From Deltaproteobacteria bacterium (GTDB lineage: Bacteria; Myxococcota_A; UBA796; UBA2385), in contig JAEUKK010000082.1 in the NCBI GenBank assembly GCA_016792625.1, forward strand, positions 1 to 64,000: a stretch of 64,000 nt of DNA, read 5' to 3'. Under the pieces are notes generated by a model. The model searched no databases and was not told the origin of the DNA. It saw only the letters and a list, made by a program, of their open reading frames with translations. A program made the translations under genes and the position numbers. Shown here piece after piece: positions 10,901 to 19,081 of this stretch (the stretch's first letter is position 1; each line of letters starts with the position of its first letter).

Positions 10901-12210
10901 GCGTGGACGACGATCTCGACGCGCTGGCCGACGCCGATGACCCCGGCTGCGCCGACGCCTGGGCCCCCGCCGAAGCGGCCGCCCCGGCCAGCTGCAGCGA
11001 CGGCGTCGACAACGACGGCGACGGCTGGATCGACGAAGACGACGCCTCGTGTTTGCTCGGCTTGGGCGGCGAAGCTGGCCGCTGGGGCACCGCCTGCGAG
11101 GATGACACCGACAACGACGGCGACAGCCTCAAGGACTGGCAGGACATCAACTGCGACCACGGCGCCGATCTCAGCGAGGGCATCGAGGGCCGCTGCACCG
11201 ATGGCCTCGACGACGACGCGGACGGCTGGGCAGATGGCGCCGACCCCGACTGCGCGGTCTACGGCGAGGAGGTCGGCCTGAGCGCCGCGGCCTGCAACAA
11301 CGGCGAGGACGACGACCTCGACGGTGATGTGGACGCCGATGATCTCGGCTGCGCCTCGGCCGACGACCCGGAGGAGACCGACCCCACGGCCTCCTGCGAC
11401 GACGGCCTGGACAACGATCTCGACGGCTGGGTCGACGAGCTCGACCCCGACTGCCTCAGCGGGCTCGCCGAGGTCGGCCTCGGCGTCGCGGCCTGCAACA
11501 ACGGGCTCGACGACGACAGCGACGGCGACCGGGACGCGGACGACAGCGCCTGCGTCTCGGCCCTCGACAACGTCGAAGCCGCCGAGCTCGCCACCGCGTG
11601 CTCGGACGGCGCCGACAACGACGCCGACGGCTGGGCCGATCTCGACGACCCGGAGTGCGGCACCGACGATGAAGAGACCGGGCCCGGCGACACCACGTGC
11701 AACAACGCCGTGGACGACGACGGGGACGGCCTGACCGACGAGGCCGACCCCGGCTGCGGCAGCGCATTTGACGGCGACGAGGCCCACACCCCCGAGTGCG
11801 CCGACGGCCTCGACAACGACGGCGACGGCTGGCTCGATCTGGACGATCCGGGCTGCCCGACCGCGACCAGCAACTTCGAGGACGACGGCCTGAGCCTCAT
11901 CGCCTGCAATGACGGCGTCGACAACGACGGCGACGGCGTGATCGACAGCGACGACCCCGGCTGCACCGACGCGCTGGACGGCGACGAGACCGACCCGGCG
12001 ACCCAGTGCAACGACGCGCTGGACAACGACCGCGACGGCTGGGTGGACCTGCTCGACCCGGTCTGCACCACCGTGCTCGTGCTGCTCGAGGACGACGGCT
12101 ATGGCCGCGCCGCCCAGTGCAACGACGGCGTTGACAACGACGTGGACGGCCTCGTCGACGCCAATGATCCGCAGTGCACGAACGCCGCCGACCGGCTCGA
12201 GGGGCGCTGA
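7912..12210 (+). CDS. Giant lipoprotein of 38 Cys-bracketed DxDxDG (calcium-binding-like) repeats
   Basis: 1432 residues. The signal peptide ends in a lipobox (LLSAC, Cys37), so it is predicted to be a lipid-anchored exported protein. Residues 38-170 form a probable beta-sandwich head. From Cys171 to the end there are 38 repeats of about 33 residues with the consensus C-x-D-G-x-D-N-D-x-D-G-x-x-D-x-x-D-P-D-C plus a variable acidic loop. Spacing of Asp residues resembles thrombospondin type-3/EF-loop calcium sites, and the two Cys could form one disulphide per repeat. Repeats alternate strictly: each odd repeat has DGW, each even one lacks the Trp and usually starts CND or CNN. The likely function is a stiff Ca-dependent stalk or adhesin; this is inference. 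Extremely acidic. Confidence 0.85.
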   Translation: MPRSLPPRALPPLSSPVGARPGRWLSATALLTLLSACGSEPLRTGLLVQLSGDAAALRGAADRVVLVVDPVQPFDGAEPGDWVGDSSLADALPDDSDLELVIEVSLEGAGALPTVELGAGSADELHLIALGFAGDARVAASDYAGPFGFKEGEITEITLPIALLDVPITGCEDGLDNDADGWTDAADPDCADGEAEVGLGDSACNDGEDNDEDGAADAEDSDCDSADDQSEGAAPCEDGEDNDGDGWTDAADPDCADGDERGLGATACNDGEDNDGDGAIDAEDPNCAEATDDDEAAGACEDGEDNDSDGWVDAEDPDCAAGDEELDFGATECNDGLDNDGDGESDHLDPGCAGALDATEQNACEDEEDNDGDGWIDDEDPGCSSAADDDEGGLGTGECNDGADNDGDGLVDRFDLDCDSAEDSLEAGACVDALDNDRDGWIDEEDPDCGRSGAELGLGATACNDGEDNDEDGDIDADDSSCGAATDPAEQTSCEDADDNDADGWTDADDPDCGTGSEERGFGPGACNDGMDNDRDGRVDGADPGCTSASALTELEACADGADNDTDGWIDADDPDCASGPLELTVGSTDCNDGVDNDSDGFIDRFDPHCLNAEDEAEEDVACVDLADNDGDGWVDGDDPGCTSTIDTDEGPTTSAFPCNDGVDNDGDGDIDADDAGCTAGADTSEIDGCSDGLDGDSDGWADADDPDCTVDSVELGLSSLGCNNGLDDDEDGQTDSADPDCADGADSNEDSEPDTCLDGADNDGDGWRDGLDLDCLRGAGEDGLLGGPGGPACSDGLDNDADGLADAEDPECSDGDDGDERPTACEDGDDNDSDGWIDAEDSDCADGGFNEVSVSATACNDGVDNDGDLLIDAVDPGCADGLDDNEDDAADLCADGADNDGDGWRDRFDLDCLVDGDELGLGLTACNDGRDNDGDGDIDQADPNCRTSWDDEEGGPTGGCDDLLDNDGDGWFDADDPDCATNTEEIGFTLTACNNGVDDDLDALADADDPGCADAWAPAEAAAPASCSDGVDNDGDGWIDEDDASCLLGLGGEAGRWGTACEDDTDNDGDSLKDWQDINCDHGADLSEGIEGRCTDGLDDDADGWADGADPDCAVYGEEVGLSAAACNNGEDDDLDGDVDADDLGCASADDPEETDPTASCDDGLDNDLDGWVDELDPDCLSGLAEVGLGVAACNNGLDDDSDGDRDADDSACVSALDNVEAAELATACSDGADNDADGWADLDDPECGTDDEETGPGDTTCNNAVDDDGDGLTDEADPGCGSAFDGDEAHTPECADGLDNDGDGWLDLDDPGCPTATSNFEDDGLSLIACNDGVDNDGDGVIDSDDPGCTDALDGDETDPATQCNDALDNDRDGWVDLLDPVCTTVLVLLEDDGYGRAAQCNDGVDNDVDGLVDANDPQCTNAADRLEGR
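8422..12186 (+). repeat. Coding tandem repeat: 19 dimer units of about 198 bp
   Basis: Tandem array inside the giant lipoprotein gene. Single repeats are about 99 bp and pair into units of about 198 bp (Trp-containing plus Trp-less). Units are diverged at the DNA level, so this is an old expansion rather than a recent slippage product. The periodic GAC/GGC/GCC composition also generates a very long open frame on the opposite strand. Confidence 0.85.
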
Positions 12211-12253
12211 ACCACGCGCTGCGCCGGCACGGCTGGCCAGCCCCTCCTGCCGC

Positions 12254-12288
12254 GGGGCGCCCGTCCGATCTGAGGCGCGCGGCGCCCC
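12254..12288 (+). terminator. Candidate hairpin terminator after the repeat lipoprotein gene
   Basis: Perfect 8-bp stem GGGGCGCC (12254-12261) with GGCGCCCC (12281-12288) and a 19-base loop, 44 bases after the stop codon. No T-tract follows, as for the other hairpins here. A second tight hairpin, CGGGGCC-GA-GGCCCCG at 12321-12336, ends just before the GGAG ribosome site of the next gene. Confidence 0.4.
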
Positions 12289-12350
12289 CCAGCGCCGGAT
12301 AGGCACCGGCCCGGTCTCGCCGGGGCCGAGGCCCCGCCCTTGGAGCGCCC

Positions 12351-13727
12351 ATGTCGCCCGCACCTGCCCCCGCACCCGCCGCGGCGCCGCTCGGCCCGCC
12401 GCTGCAGACCCTCGCCGGCTGGGGCCGGGTCGGTCGCCCCGGCCGTGAGCGCCTGAGCGAAGACCTCGCCGCCATCGCCCCCCGCGCCGCCCTGAGCCGG
12501 GGCCTGGGGCGCAGCTACGGCGACAGCAGCCTGCCCGCCTCGACGGCCGATCTCGCGCTGAACACCGTGCTGGCCGACCGTCTGCTCGCTTTTGACGAGA
12601 CCAGCGGCAAGGTCCGGGCCGAGGCCGGCTTCACCATGCGCGAGCTCTACCGGGTCTTCCTGCCCCGCGGCTGGTTCGCCCCAGTGACCCCGGGCACCAG
12701 CTTCGTCACGCTGGGCGGCATGGTCGCCAGCGACGTGCACGGCAAGAACCACCACAGCGACGGTACCTTTGGCCGCCATGTCACGGGCCTGCGGCTGATG
12801 GTCCCCGATGGGCGGGTCATCGACTGCAGCCCCCAGACCGAGCCCGAGCTGTTCTGGGCGACGATCGGCGGCATGGGCCTCACCGGGCACATCCTCGAGG
12901 TCGAGTTCACGCTCAAGCGCGTGCCCTCGCCCTGGATCTACCAGTACAGCGAGCGGGTCCCCGACATCGACACCTTTATGCGCCGGCTCGAAGAGGTCGG
13001 GCACGACTGGCCGATGAGCATGGGCTGGATCGACTGCATCTCGCGCGGGGCGAGCATGGGCCGGGGCCACCTGATGGCCGGGCGCTGGGCCGCCCCGAGC
13101 GAAGCGCCGGCGCGATTTCCCCGCCAGCTGCCCCGGCTGCGCCTGCCCTTTGAGCTGCCCGACCTCGCCCTCTCGCCGCTGAGCGTGCGCCTGTTCAACT
13201 TCGCCTACTATTGGAAGCACCTGCGCCGCCAAGCCCAGGGCATCGTGCACCCAGAGGTCTTCTTTTACCCGCTGGACGCGATCCTCGACTGGAACAAGGG
13301 CTATGGCAAGCGGGGCTTCACCCAATACCAGGTGGTGCTGCCCAAGGCCGACGCGGCCCGCTCGGCCAAGGCGTTCTTAGAGCTGCTCACCCGCGAGGGG
13401 GGCGCGAGCTTCCTCTGCGTGATCAAGGACTGCGCCGACGAGGGTCAGGGCCTGCTGAGCTTCCCCCTGCCCGGCATCTCGGTGGCCCTCGACATCAAGA
13501 TCACCGACCAGACCCAGCGGCTGGTCGACCGCCTCAACCAGTTCGTGATCAGCGCCGGCGGGCGGATCTACCTCACCAAAGACCTGTTCACCCGGCCCGA
13601 GGACTACCGCGCGATGGACCCGCGGGTCGACCACTTCCTCGCCGTCCGCCGCAAGTGGGACCCGGACCTGCGCCTGCGGAGCGCGCAGTCGGTGCGCCTC
13701 TTCGGCGATCCGCCCCCCGCCGCCTGA
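12351..13727 (+). CDS. dprE1: FAD-binding oxidase, DprE1-like (decaprenylphosphoryl-ribose 2'-oxidase family)
   Basis: 458 residues, matching mycobacterial DprE1 (~460). The FAD-binding PCMH-type fold shows GRSYGDSS near residue 57, VTPGTSFVTLGG and the DprE1 signature SDVHGKNHHSDGTFG. In mycobacteria DprE1 oxidises polyprenylphosphoryl-ribose at C2', and DprE2 then reduces the keto group to give the arabinose donor. The next gene, 17 bases downstream, is the matching reductase, which supports a two-step epimerase. The product here need not be arabinose. By eye, the residue aligned with the benzothiazinone-reactive Cys387 (in GWNICVDF) falls in GISVALDI, so the Cys appears to be Ala. ATG preceded by TTGGAG. 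Confidence 0.88.
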   Translation: MSPAPAPAPAAAPLGPPLQTLAGWGRVGRPGRERLSEDLAAIAPRAALSRGLGRSYGDSSLPASTADLALNTVLADRLLAFDETSGKVRAEAGFTMRELYRVFLPRGWFAPVTPGTSFVTLGGMVASDVHGKNHHSDGTFGRHVTGLRLMVPDGRVIDCSPQTEPELFWATIGGMGLTGHILEVEFTLKRVPSPWIYQYSERVPDIDTFMRRLEEVGHDWPMSMGWIDCISRGASMGRGHLMAGRWAAPSEAPARFPRQLPRLRLPFELPDLALSPLSVRLFNFAYYWKHLRRQAQGIVHPEVFFYPLDAILDWNKGYGKRGFTQYQVVLPKADAARSAKAFLELLTREGGASFLCVIKDCADEGQGLLSFPLPGISVALDIKITDQTQRLVDRLNQFVISAGGRIYLTKDLFTRPEDYRAMDPRVDHFLAVRRKWDPDLRLRSAQSVRLFGDPPPAA

Positions 13728-13744
13728 TCCCCCGGAGCCCCACG

Positions 13745-14485
13745 ATGATCATCGCCATCCTCGGCGCCACCCGCGGCATGGGGCGGGCCCTCGCCCGGGC
13801 CGCCGCCGCCCGGGGCGACCAGCTGATCTTGCTCGGCCGCGAGCTCGACGAGCTGCAGCGCTCCGCCGCTGATCTCACCGTGCGCGCCGCGGGCGCCCCG
13901 GCGGTCGCGAGCATCAGCTGCGACCTCGCCACCCCCGCCGGCTTCGGCCCCGCGCTCGACGCCGCCTGGGCCGTGCACGGCCGGGTCGACGCGGTGGTGG
14001 TGACCGCGGGTCTGTTTGGCACCCAAGACGCGCTTGAGGCCGACCTCGAGCTGGCCGCCCGCTTGCTGACCATCAACCTGACCCATACCGTCATCTTTTG
14101 CGAAGAGGCCCGCCGTCGCCTGATCGCCCAGGGTGGGGGCCGGCTTTGCGTGTTCTCGAGCGTCGCTGGGGATCGGGGCCGCAAGCCCGTGGGCATCTAC
14201 GGGGCCAGCAAGGCCGGGCTGAGCCACTACCTCGAGAGCCTCGACCACAAGTACCGCGCCGACGGCCTCATCACGCTGACCGTGAAGCCCGGCTTCGTCA
14301 AGACCGGGATGACCGCCGGCCTCAAGCCGCCGCCCTTCGCCGGTGAGCCCGACGGCGTCGCCCGCGACGTGCTGCGCGCGCTCGACGCGGGGCGGCCGGT
14401 GCTCTACACGCCCGCGATGTGGGGCCTGGTGATGGCGGTCATCCGCCGCCTGCCGCGGTTCATCATGCGGCGGGTCGGCTTCTAA
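13745..14485 (+). CDS. dprE2: Short-chain dehydrogenase/reductase, DprE2-like
   Basis: 246-residue classical SDR starting at ATG 13745 (GGAG eight bases upstream). The NAD(P) site is GATRGMG at residues 7-13 and the catalytic Tyr/Lys pair is YGASKAG, with the catalytic Ser in VFSSVAG. The C-terminal Arg-rich amphipathic stretch (RRLPRFIMRRVGF) suggests membrane association. It lies 17 bases behind the DprE1-like oxidase and is inferred to reduce the 2'-keto intermediate made there, completing polyprenyl-phospho-sugar epimerisation. SDR sequence alone would not prove this; the pairing is the main argument. Confidence 0.8.
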   Translation: MIIAILGATRGMGRALARAAAARGDQLILLGRELDELQRSAADLTVRAAGAPAVASISCDLATPAGFGPALDAAWAVHGRVDAVVVTAGLFGTQDALEADLELAARLLTINLTHTVIFCEEARRRLIAQGGGRLCVFSSVAGDRGRKPVGIYGASKAGLSHYLESLDHKYRADGLITLTVKPGFVKTGMTAGLKPPPFAGEPDGVARDVLRALDAGRPVLYTPAMWGLVMAVIRRLPRFIMRRVGF

Positions 14486-14489
14486 GCGC

Positions 14490-14521
14490 GAACCCGGATC
14501 CGGGCCGCGCAGCCCGGGTTC
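14490..14521 (+). terminator. Candidate hairpin terminator between dprE2-like and FIST genes
   Basis: GAACCCGG (14490-14497) pairs with CCGGGTTC (14514-14521), with an alternative inner stem CCGGGC/GCCCGG. It starts five bases after the SDR stop codon and separates two unrelated transcription units. No T-run. Confidence 0.4.
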
Positions 14522-14568
14522 ACTCCGGGCCTCCGCGTCCGCTACGGTGCGCCGACCAGGAGAGCCCC

Positions 14569-15720
14569 ATGCGCGCCACCTCGCTGCGATTCACCCCCAG
14601 CGGCGGCTGGAGCGCCCCGCTTCCGCGCCCCGCAGATCCGCGCCGGGCGGTGATCTTCGCCTTCTGCGCCCCCGAGCTCCGCGAGAGCCCCGGGCTGGCC
14701 ACCCTCGCCGCGGCGGCGGGCGGCGCGCCCGTGATCGGCTGCTCCACCGCGGGTGAGATCTGCGGGGCCGAGGTCCACGATAACAGCGTGTGCGCGGTCA
14801 TCCTAGAGCTCGAGCACGGCACGGTTCGCGCCGCCGCCGCGCCCTGCGCCTCGGCCGCCGACTCCGACGCCGCCGGCGCCCAGATCGCCGCCCAGCTCCG
14901 CGAGGCGGGGCCCGAGGATGGCCCGCTGCGCGCCGTCTTCGTGCTGAGCGACGGGCTGAGCGTCAACGGCACCCCCCTGGTCCGCGCCCTGGTCGCCGGG
15001 CTCCCCGCCGGGGTGCGGGTGACCGGGGGCCTCGCCGCCGACGGGCCGCGCTTCGGCGCGACCTGGACCTGGGATGGGCGCTGCGCCGAGGCCGGTCGGG
15101 TGCTCGCGGTGGGCCTCTACGGGGCGGCCGTGACGGTGCGCACCGGCGTGCGCGGCGGGTGGGACGTCTTTGGCCCCGAGCGGCGGATCTCGGGCGCGAC
15201 CGGGAACGTGCTGCACAGCCTCGATGGCCGGCCTGCCCTGCAGCTCTACAAAGAGTACCTGGGCGACCGTGCGAGCGAATTACCGGCCTCGGCGCTGCTC
15301 TTCCCGCTGGCAGTGCGCCTACCCGACGGCAACCGCGTGGTCCGCACCGTGCTCGGCGTCGACGAGCAGACCCAGTCGATGACCTTCGCCGGCGACATCC
15401 CCGAGGGGGGCCTCGCGCAGCTCATGCGGGCCAACCTCGACCGCCTCGTCGACGGCGCCGCCTCGGCCGCCCAAGAGACCCTTGACGCGGGCGGGGCCCC
15501 GGCGGGGCCGACCGTGGCGCTGGCGGTGTCCTGCGTCGGCCGCCGGCTCGTGCTGGGGGAGCGCATCGAAGACGAGGTGGAGGCGACCAGCGAGCTGCTG
15601 CCGCCCGGCTGCGTCCAGCTCGGCTTCTACTCGTATGGAGAGCTCGGCCCTCGGGGTCAGCTGTCTTGTGAGCTGCATAACCAGACGATGACCCTCACCC
15701 TCATCGCCGAGGAGGCCTGA
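14569..15720 (+). CDS. FIST N- and C-domain sensory protein
   Basis: 383 residues, start ATG 14569 with AGGAG upstream. The N-terminal FIST domain shows the typical VIGCSTAGEICGAEV and TGGLAADGPRFGATW, and the FIST_C domain covers LYKEYLGDRASELPASALLFPL through GCVQLGFYSYGELGP. FIST proteins are intracellular small-ligand sensors, proposed to bind amino acids or other metabolites, and are often encoded with two-component kinases. Here a hybrid kinase gene begins one base after the stop, so the two are almost certainly co-translated and functionally linked. No signal peptide is visible, which fits a cytoplasmic input module acting in trans. Confidence 0.9.
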   Translation: MRATSLRFTPSGGWSAPLPRPADPRRAVIFAFCAPELRESPGLATLAAAAGGAPVIGCSTAGEICGAEVHDNSVCAVILELEHGTVRAAAAPCASAADSDAAGAQIAAQLREAGPEDGPLRAVFVLSDGLSVNGTPLVRALVAGLPAGVRVTGGLAADGPRFGATWTWDGRCAEAGRVLAVGLYGAAVTVRTGVRGGWDVFGPERRISGATGNVLHSLDGRPALQLYKEYLGDRASELPASALLFPLAVRLPDGNRVVRTVLGVDEQTQSMTFAGDIPEGGLAQLMRANLDRLVDGAASAAQETLDAGGAPAGPTVALAVSCVGRRLVLGERIEDEVEATSELLPPGCVQLGFYSYGELGPRGQLSCELHNQTMTLTLIAEEA

Positions 15721-15721
15721 G

Positions 15722-18331
15722 GTGCCCCACCGCACCCTTGAGCGCCAGCTCAAGAAGGCCGGGCTGCGCGCCGACGCGCTGCCCAGCTCGCTCGAGGCGT
15801 GGGCGATCCTGCTGGAGCGGGTGGACCGCAGCTACCAGGACAACGACAGCGACCGCTACCTGCTCGAGCGCAGCCTGCAGCAGGTCAGCGACGAGATGCG
15901 GGCGCTCTACGAGGAGCTGCGCCAGAGCAAAGAGAGCGCGCTGCGCCAGGAGCGCGACAAGCTCACCGCGATCATCAACGTGATGGCCGACGGTCTGGCC
16001 ACCCTCGACGCCGACCTGCGCCTGCTCAGCCTCAACCCGGCCGGCCGGGCGCTGCTCGGCCTGCCCGAGGGGGCCCCGCTGCCCCCGGGCCTCGACCTGC
16101 GCGCCTTGCTCAGGCCCCCCGCCGAGCCCGCGTCCGAGAACAGCGCCGCTGACGAGATCGCCGACAGCTTGCGCCGGGTCTGCGCCGAGGGCGTGTGTTG
16201 GCGCTGCCCAGACCTGGCCCTGCGCTGCCAAGATGGCCACCTGGTGCCGATCTCCAGCGCGGTCTCGCCCCTGCCCGGCGGCGACTTTGTGTGGCTGTTC
16301 CACGACATCCGCGACCAGAAGGCGGCCCAAGAGGCGCTGCGCCGCGGCCGCGCCGCCGCAGAGCAGCACAGCCGCCTCAAGAGCGCCTTCCTCACCAACA
16401 TGAGCCACGAGATCCGCACGCCGATGAACGCGGTGATCGGCATGACCGGGCTGCTGCTCGACACCGAGCTCAACGCCGAGCAGGCCGAGTACGCGAGCAT
16501 CGTGCAGAGCAGCGGCCGGCACCTGCTCGCGCTCATCGACAGCGTGCTCGACTTCTCCAAGATCGAGGCGGGGCGCCTCGAGCTCGAGCTGCGGCCTTTT
16601 GAGCTGCGGGCCCTCTGCGACGAGGTGCTCGAGATGTTCGCCGAGCGGGCGAGCAGCCAGGACGTCGAGCTGTCTTGCCTGGTCGCGCCCGAGCTGCCCC
16701 GCGGGCTCATCGGCGACGCCGGCCGGCTGCGGCAGCTGCTCATCAACCTCGTGGGGAACGCGCTCAAGTTCACCGAGCGCGGCGAGGTCGCGGTGGAGGT
16801 GAGCGCCGCGGAGGGCGGGCTGCTCCGCTTCGCCGTGATCGACAGCGGAGAGGGCTGCGACCCGGCCCTCCTCCCCATCCTCTTCGACCCCTTCACCCAG
16901 GCCGACACCTCGACCACCCGCCGGGTCGGCGGCACCGGGCTCGGCCTCGCGATCAGCAAGCAGCTCGCCGAGCTGATGGGCGGCGAGATCGGCGCCACGA
17001 GCACGCTGGGCGCGGGCAGCACCTTTTGGTTCACCGCGCGCCTGCCTGCGGTGGGCCAAGCGCCCGCCTTCGCGCCGCGCCACGCGGGGACGCGCGTGCT
17101 GATCGTTGATCACCACGCCCGCTCGCGGGCCGTGCTCAGCGGCGTCTTGCGCGAGGCGGCCTGTGAAGTGGACAGCGTGGGCTCGGGCCTCGAGGCCTTC
17201 GGCGCCGTGCACACCAGCCTCGCCGCCGGCCGGGGCTACGACCTCCTGCTCATCGACGCCGACCTGCCCGTGCTCAAGGGCGCTGAGCTGGTGCGGATCC
17301 TCCGCACCGACCCGCGGACGGCCGGCTGGGGCATGGCCCTGCTGCTGCGCCTGGGCACCCACCGCTCGGTCGACCCGGCGCTGGGCCTGCTCCCGCCGCT
17401 GGCCAAGCCGATCCGCGCCGAGGCCACCCACCACTGGCTCAGCCGCGCCCTCGACCCCGACCCCGCCGCGGCGCCGCTGCCCGCCCACCCGGTGTCGACC
17501 CGGGCCCAGCAAGGGGCCCTCGCCGCGCCGACCTTGCCCCCCGCGCTGCCGGTGACCGCCACAGCGCCCCGCACCGCCCCCGATCCGACCGGCCCCCGGG
17601 TCTTGGTCGCCGAAGACACGCCGGTCAACCAGATCTACGTGCGCCGCGTGCTCGAGCGAGTCGGCGTGCCCTACGATCTCGTGCCCGACGGGGACCATGC
17701 GGTGCGCGCCTTCGCCGAGGGCAGCTACGCGCTCATCCTGATGGACTGCATGATGCCGGTGATGGACGGCTTCACCGCCACCCGGCGGATCCGCGCCATC
17801 GAGCAGCAGACCGGCCGGCACGTGCCGATCATCGCGATGACCGCCAACGCGATGGCCGGCGCCCGGGCCGAGTGTCTGGCCGCCGGCATGGACGACTACG
17901 TGTCCAAGCCGGTCGACGCCCAGCAGATCGTCGCGGTCCTGAGCCGCTACGTCGAGGTCGGGGCGCCCACCAAAGCGGGGCCCGCGGTGCTCCGGTCCGA
18001 GACCCTGCGGGCCTTCACCGAGGGCCTGCCCAGCTCGACCCAGCGCCGCATCCTCGAGAGCTTCCTCGAGGACGCCACCGCCACCGTCGCCCAGCTGCGG
18101 GCGGCCGCCGACGCGGGCGACGCCTCTGCGGCCCTGGCCATGGCCCACCGGCTGCGCTCCGCCACGGGCTATATCGGCGCCGAGGAGCTCGGCCATCAGG
18201 CCGCTTTGGCGGAGGACCTCGCCAGCCGTGGGGCAGCCACCGCGCTGCCGGCGCGGTGCGCTGCGCTGGAGCAGGCCTTCCACCGGGCACAGGCCGCGGT
18301 CGAGGAGCGGCTGCGGGTCGCAGATCCCTGA
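15722..18331 (+). CDS. Hybrid sensor histidine kinase: PAS-HisKA-HATPase-REC-REC-HPt
   Basis: 869 residues with no transmembrane segment, hence a cytoplasmic phosphorelay. Order: coiled N-terminus (to ~85), PAS-like domain (~85-205), HisKA with phospho-acceptor H229 (NMSHEIRTP), HATPase with [19 protein letters not shown], a first receiver with D512 but a reduced acidic pocket (VDHH), a second canonical receiver (AEDTPVN, D675 in [10 protein letters not shown], and VSKP), and a C-terminal HPt with H809 (AHRLRSATG). Such BarA/ArcB-like enzymes relay phosphate to a separate regulator, not seen in this window. GTG start one base after the FIST gene; FIST is the likely signal input. Confidence 0.92.
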   Translation: MPHRTLERQLKKAGLRADALPSSLEAWAILLERVDRSYQDNDSDRYLLERSLQQVSDEMRALYEELRQSKESALRQERDKLTAIINVMADGLATLDADLRLLSLNPAGRALLGLPEGAPLPPGLDLRALLRPPAEPASENSAADEIADSLRRVCAEGVCWRCPDLALRCQDGHLVPISSAVSPLPGGDFVWLFHDIRDQKAAQEALRRGRAAAEQHSRLKSAFLTNMSHEIRTPMNAVIGMTGLLLDTELNAEQAEYASIVQSSGRHLLALIDSVLDFSKIEAGRLELELRPFELRALCDEVLEMFAERASSQDVELSCLVAPELPRGLIGDAGRLRQLLINLVGNALKFTERGEVAVEVSAAEGGLLRFAVIDSGEGCDPALLPILFDPFTQADTSTTRRVGGTGLGLAISKQLAELMGGEIGATSTLGAGSTFWFTARLPAVGQAPAFAPRHAGTRVLIVDHHARSRAVLSGVLREAACEVDSVGSGLEAFGAVHTSLAAGRGYDLLLIDADLPVLKGAELVRILRTDPRTAGWGMALLLRLGTHRSVDPALGLLPPLAKPIRAEATHHWLSRALDPDPAAAPLPAHPVSTRAQQGALAAPTLPPALPVTATAPRTAPDPTGPRVLVAEDTPVNQIYVRRVLERVGVPYDLVPDGDHAVRAFAEGSYALILMDCMMPVMDGFTATRRIRAIEQQTGRHVPIIAMTANAMAGARAECLAAGMDDYVSKPVDAQQIVAVLSRYVEVGAPTKAGPAVLRSETLRAFTEGLPSSTQRRILESFLEDATATVAQLRAAADAGDASAALAMAHRLRSATGYIGAEELGHQAALAEDLASRGAATALPARCAALEQAFHRAQAAVEERLRVADP

Positions 18332-18335
18332 TCGC

Positions 18336-18977
18336 TCAGCCGCCGCCCCAGGTCTCGACGACGTAGGCGCCGACAACCGCGGCCTCCTCTGCGTCGGCGA
18401 GGATGCCGGGCATGGTCCCGCTGCCGGATTGGGCGACCGCGGCCACCCCCGCCGCGTCGAGGCCCGCCGCCGCGGTGGCCATGGCCGGCCCGGCCCCGCC
18501 CTCTCCGCTCGCGCCGTGACAGCCCGCGCAGGAGCGGCTGTACAGCTCGGCGCCGTCGGCGGGCCCGGCCTCGACGAAGGGCTCGCGGTCACAGGCCGCG
18601 CCCTGCTCGATCCAGGCCTTGATGAGCGCGGCGTCCTCGTCGGGCAGGGGCGCGTCGGGCGGCATGGGCGCGCTCGGCGAGACGACGCGCAGGTAGAGCT
18701 GGCTCGCGTAGGGCGCGCCGGGGACCACGGTCAGGCCGTCAAAGATGCGCCCGCAGACATCGCTGCTCAAGTCCAGATCACCGGCCGCGTCGACCCCGGC
18801 GTGGCAGGCGACACACTCGGTGTCAATGATGCGCAGCACGTCCTCTTGGTCGACGGGGACCACCGTGCTGCGGCCGCCAAAAACTTCGTCATCACAGGCC
18901 GCGACCAGCCCCGCCAGGGCCAGGGCGCAGACCGCGGGCGCCGCGGCGGCGCGCCCGGCTCGCGTGGGGGAGAACAT
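18336..18977 (-). CDS. Dihaem c-type cytochrome-domain lipoprotein
   Basis: 213 residues from ATG 18977, chosen because AGAGG lies about nine bases upstream; a longer frame to 19007 lacks it. A lipoprotein signal (LAGLVAAC) is followed by two covalent haem sites, CVACH and CAGCH. The first half (ECVACHAG...PMPPDAPLP...IKAWIEQGA) matches the cytochrome C1-type domain seen in large Planctomycetes/Myxococcota secreted proteins; the second is a short class I cytochrome c module with GTMPG as axial-Met region. It is probably an envelope electron-transfer protein. Its stop lies only four bases from that of the convergent hybrid kinase. Confidence 0.8.
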   Translation of the reverse strand: MFSPTRAGRAAAAPAVCALALAGLVAACDDEVFGGRSTVVPVDQEDVLRIIDTECVACHAGVDAAGDLDLSSDVCGRIFDGLTVVPGAPYASQLYLRVVSPSAPMPPDAPLPDEDAALIKAWIEQGAACDREPFVEAGPADGAELYSRSCAGCHGASGEGGAGPAMATAAAGLDAAGVAAVAQSGSGTMPGILADAEEAAVVGAYVVETWGGG

Positions 18978-19081
18978 CAGCGCGCACCTCTGGGCCGAGG
19001 GTAGCACGGCTCGGCCTCGGGCCCGCAGATCAGCCCCTTGGGCCGCGTTATTGCACCCGACCCTCCCTTGGAGCTGTCCCG

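Noticed and set aside
7495-12375. A 1626-codon open frame on the minus strand across the repeat lipoprotein gene, rich in Val/Ala (VVVDAVVA-like repeats).
   Set aside because: It is the exact antisense of the GAC/GGC/GCC-rich repeat array; the repeat periodicity keeps the opposite frame free of stops. No signal, domain or ribosome site supports it.
15701-18592. Minus-strand open frame of ~960 codons opposite the hybrid kinase.
   Set aside because: Antisense of an unambiguous histidine kinase; Gly/Arg/His-rich without domains.
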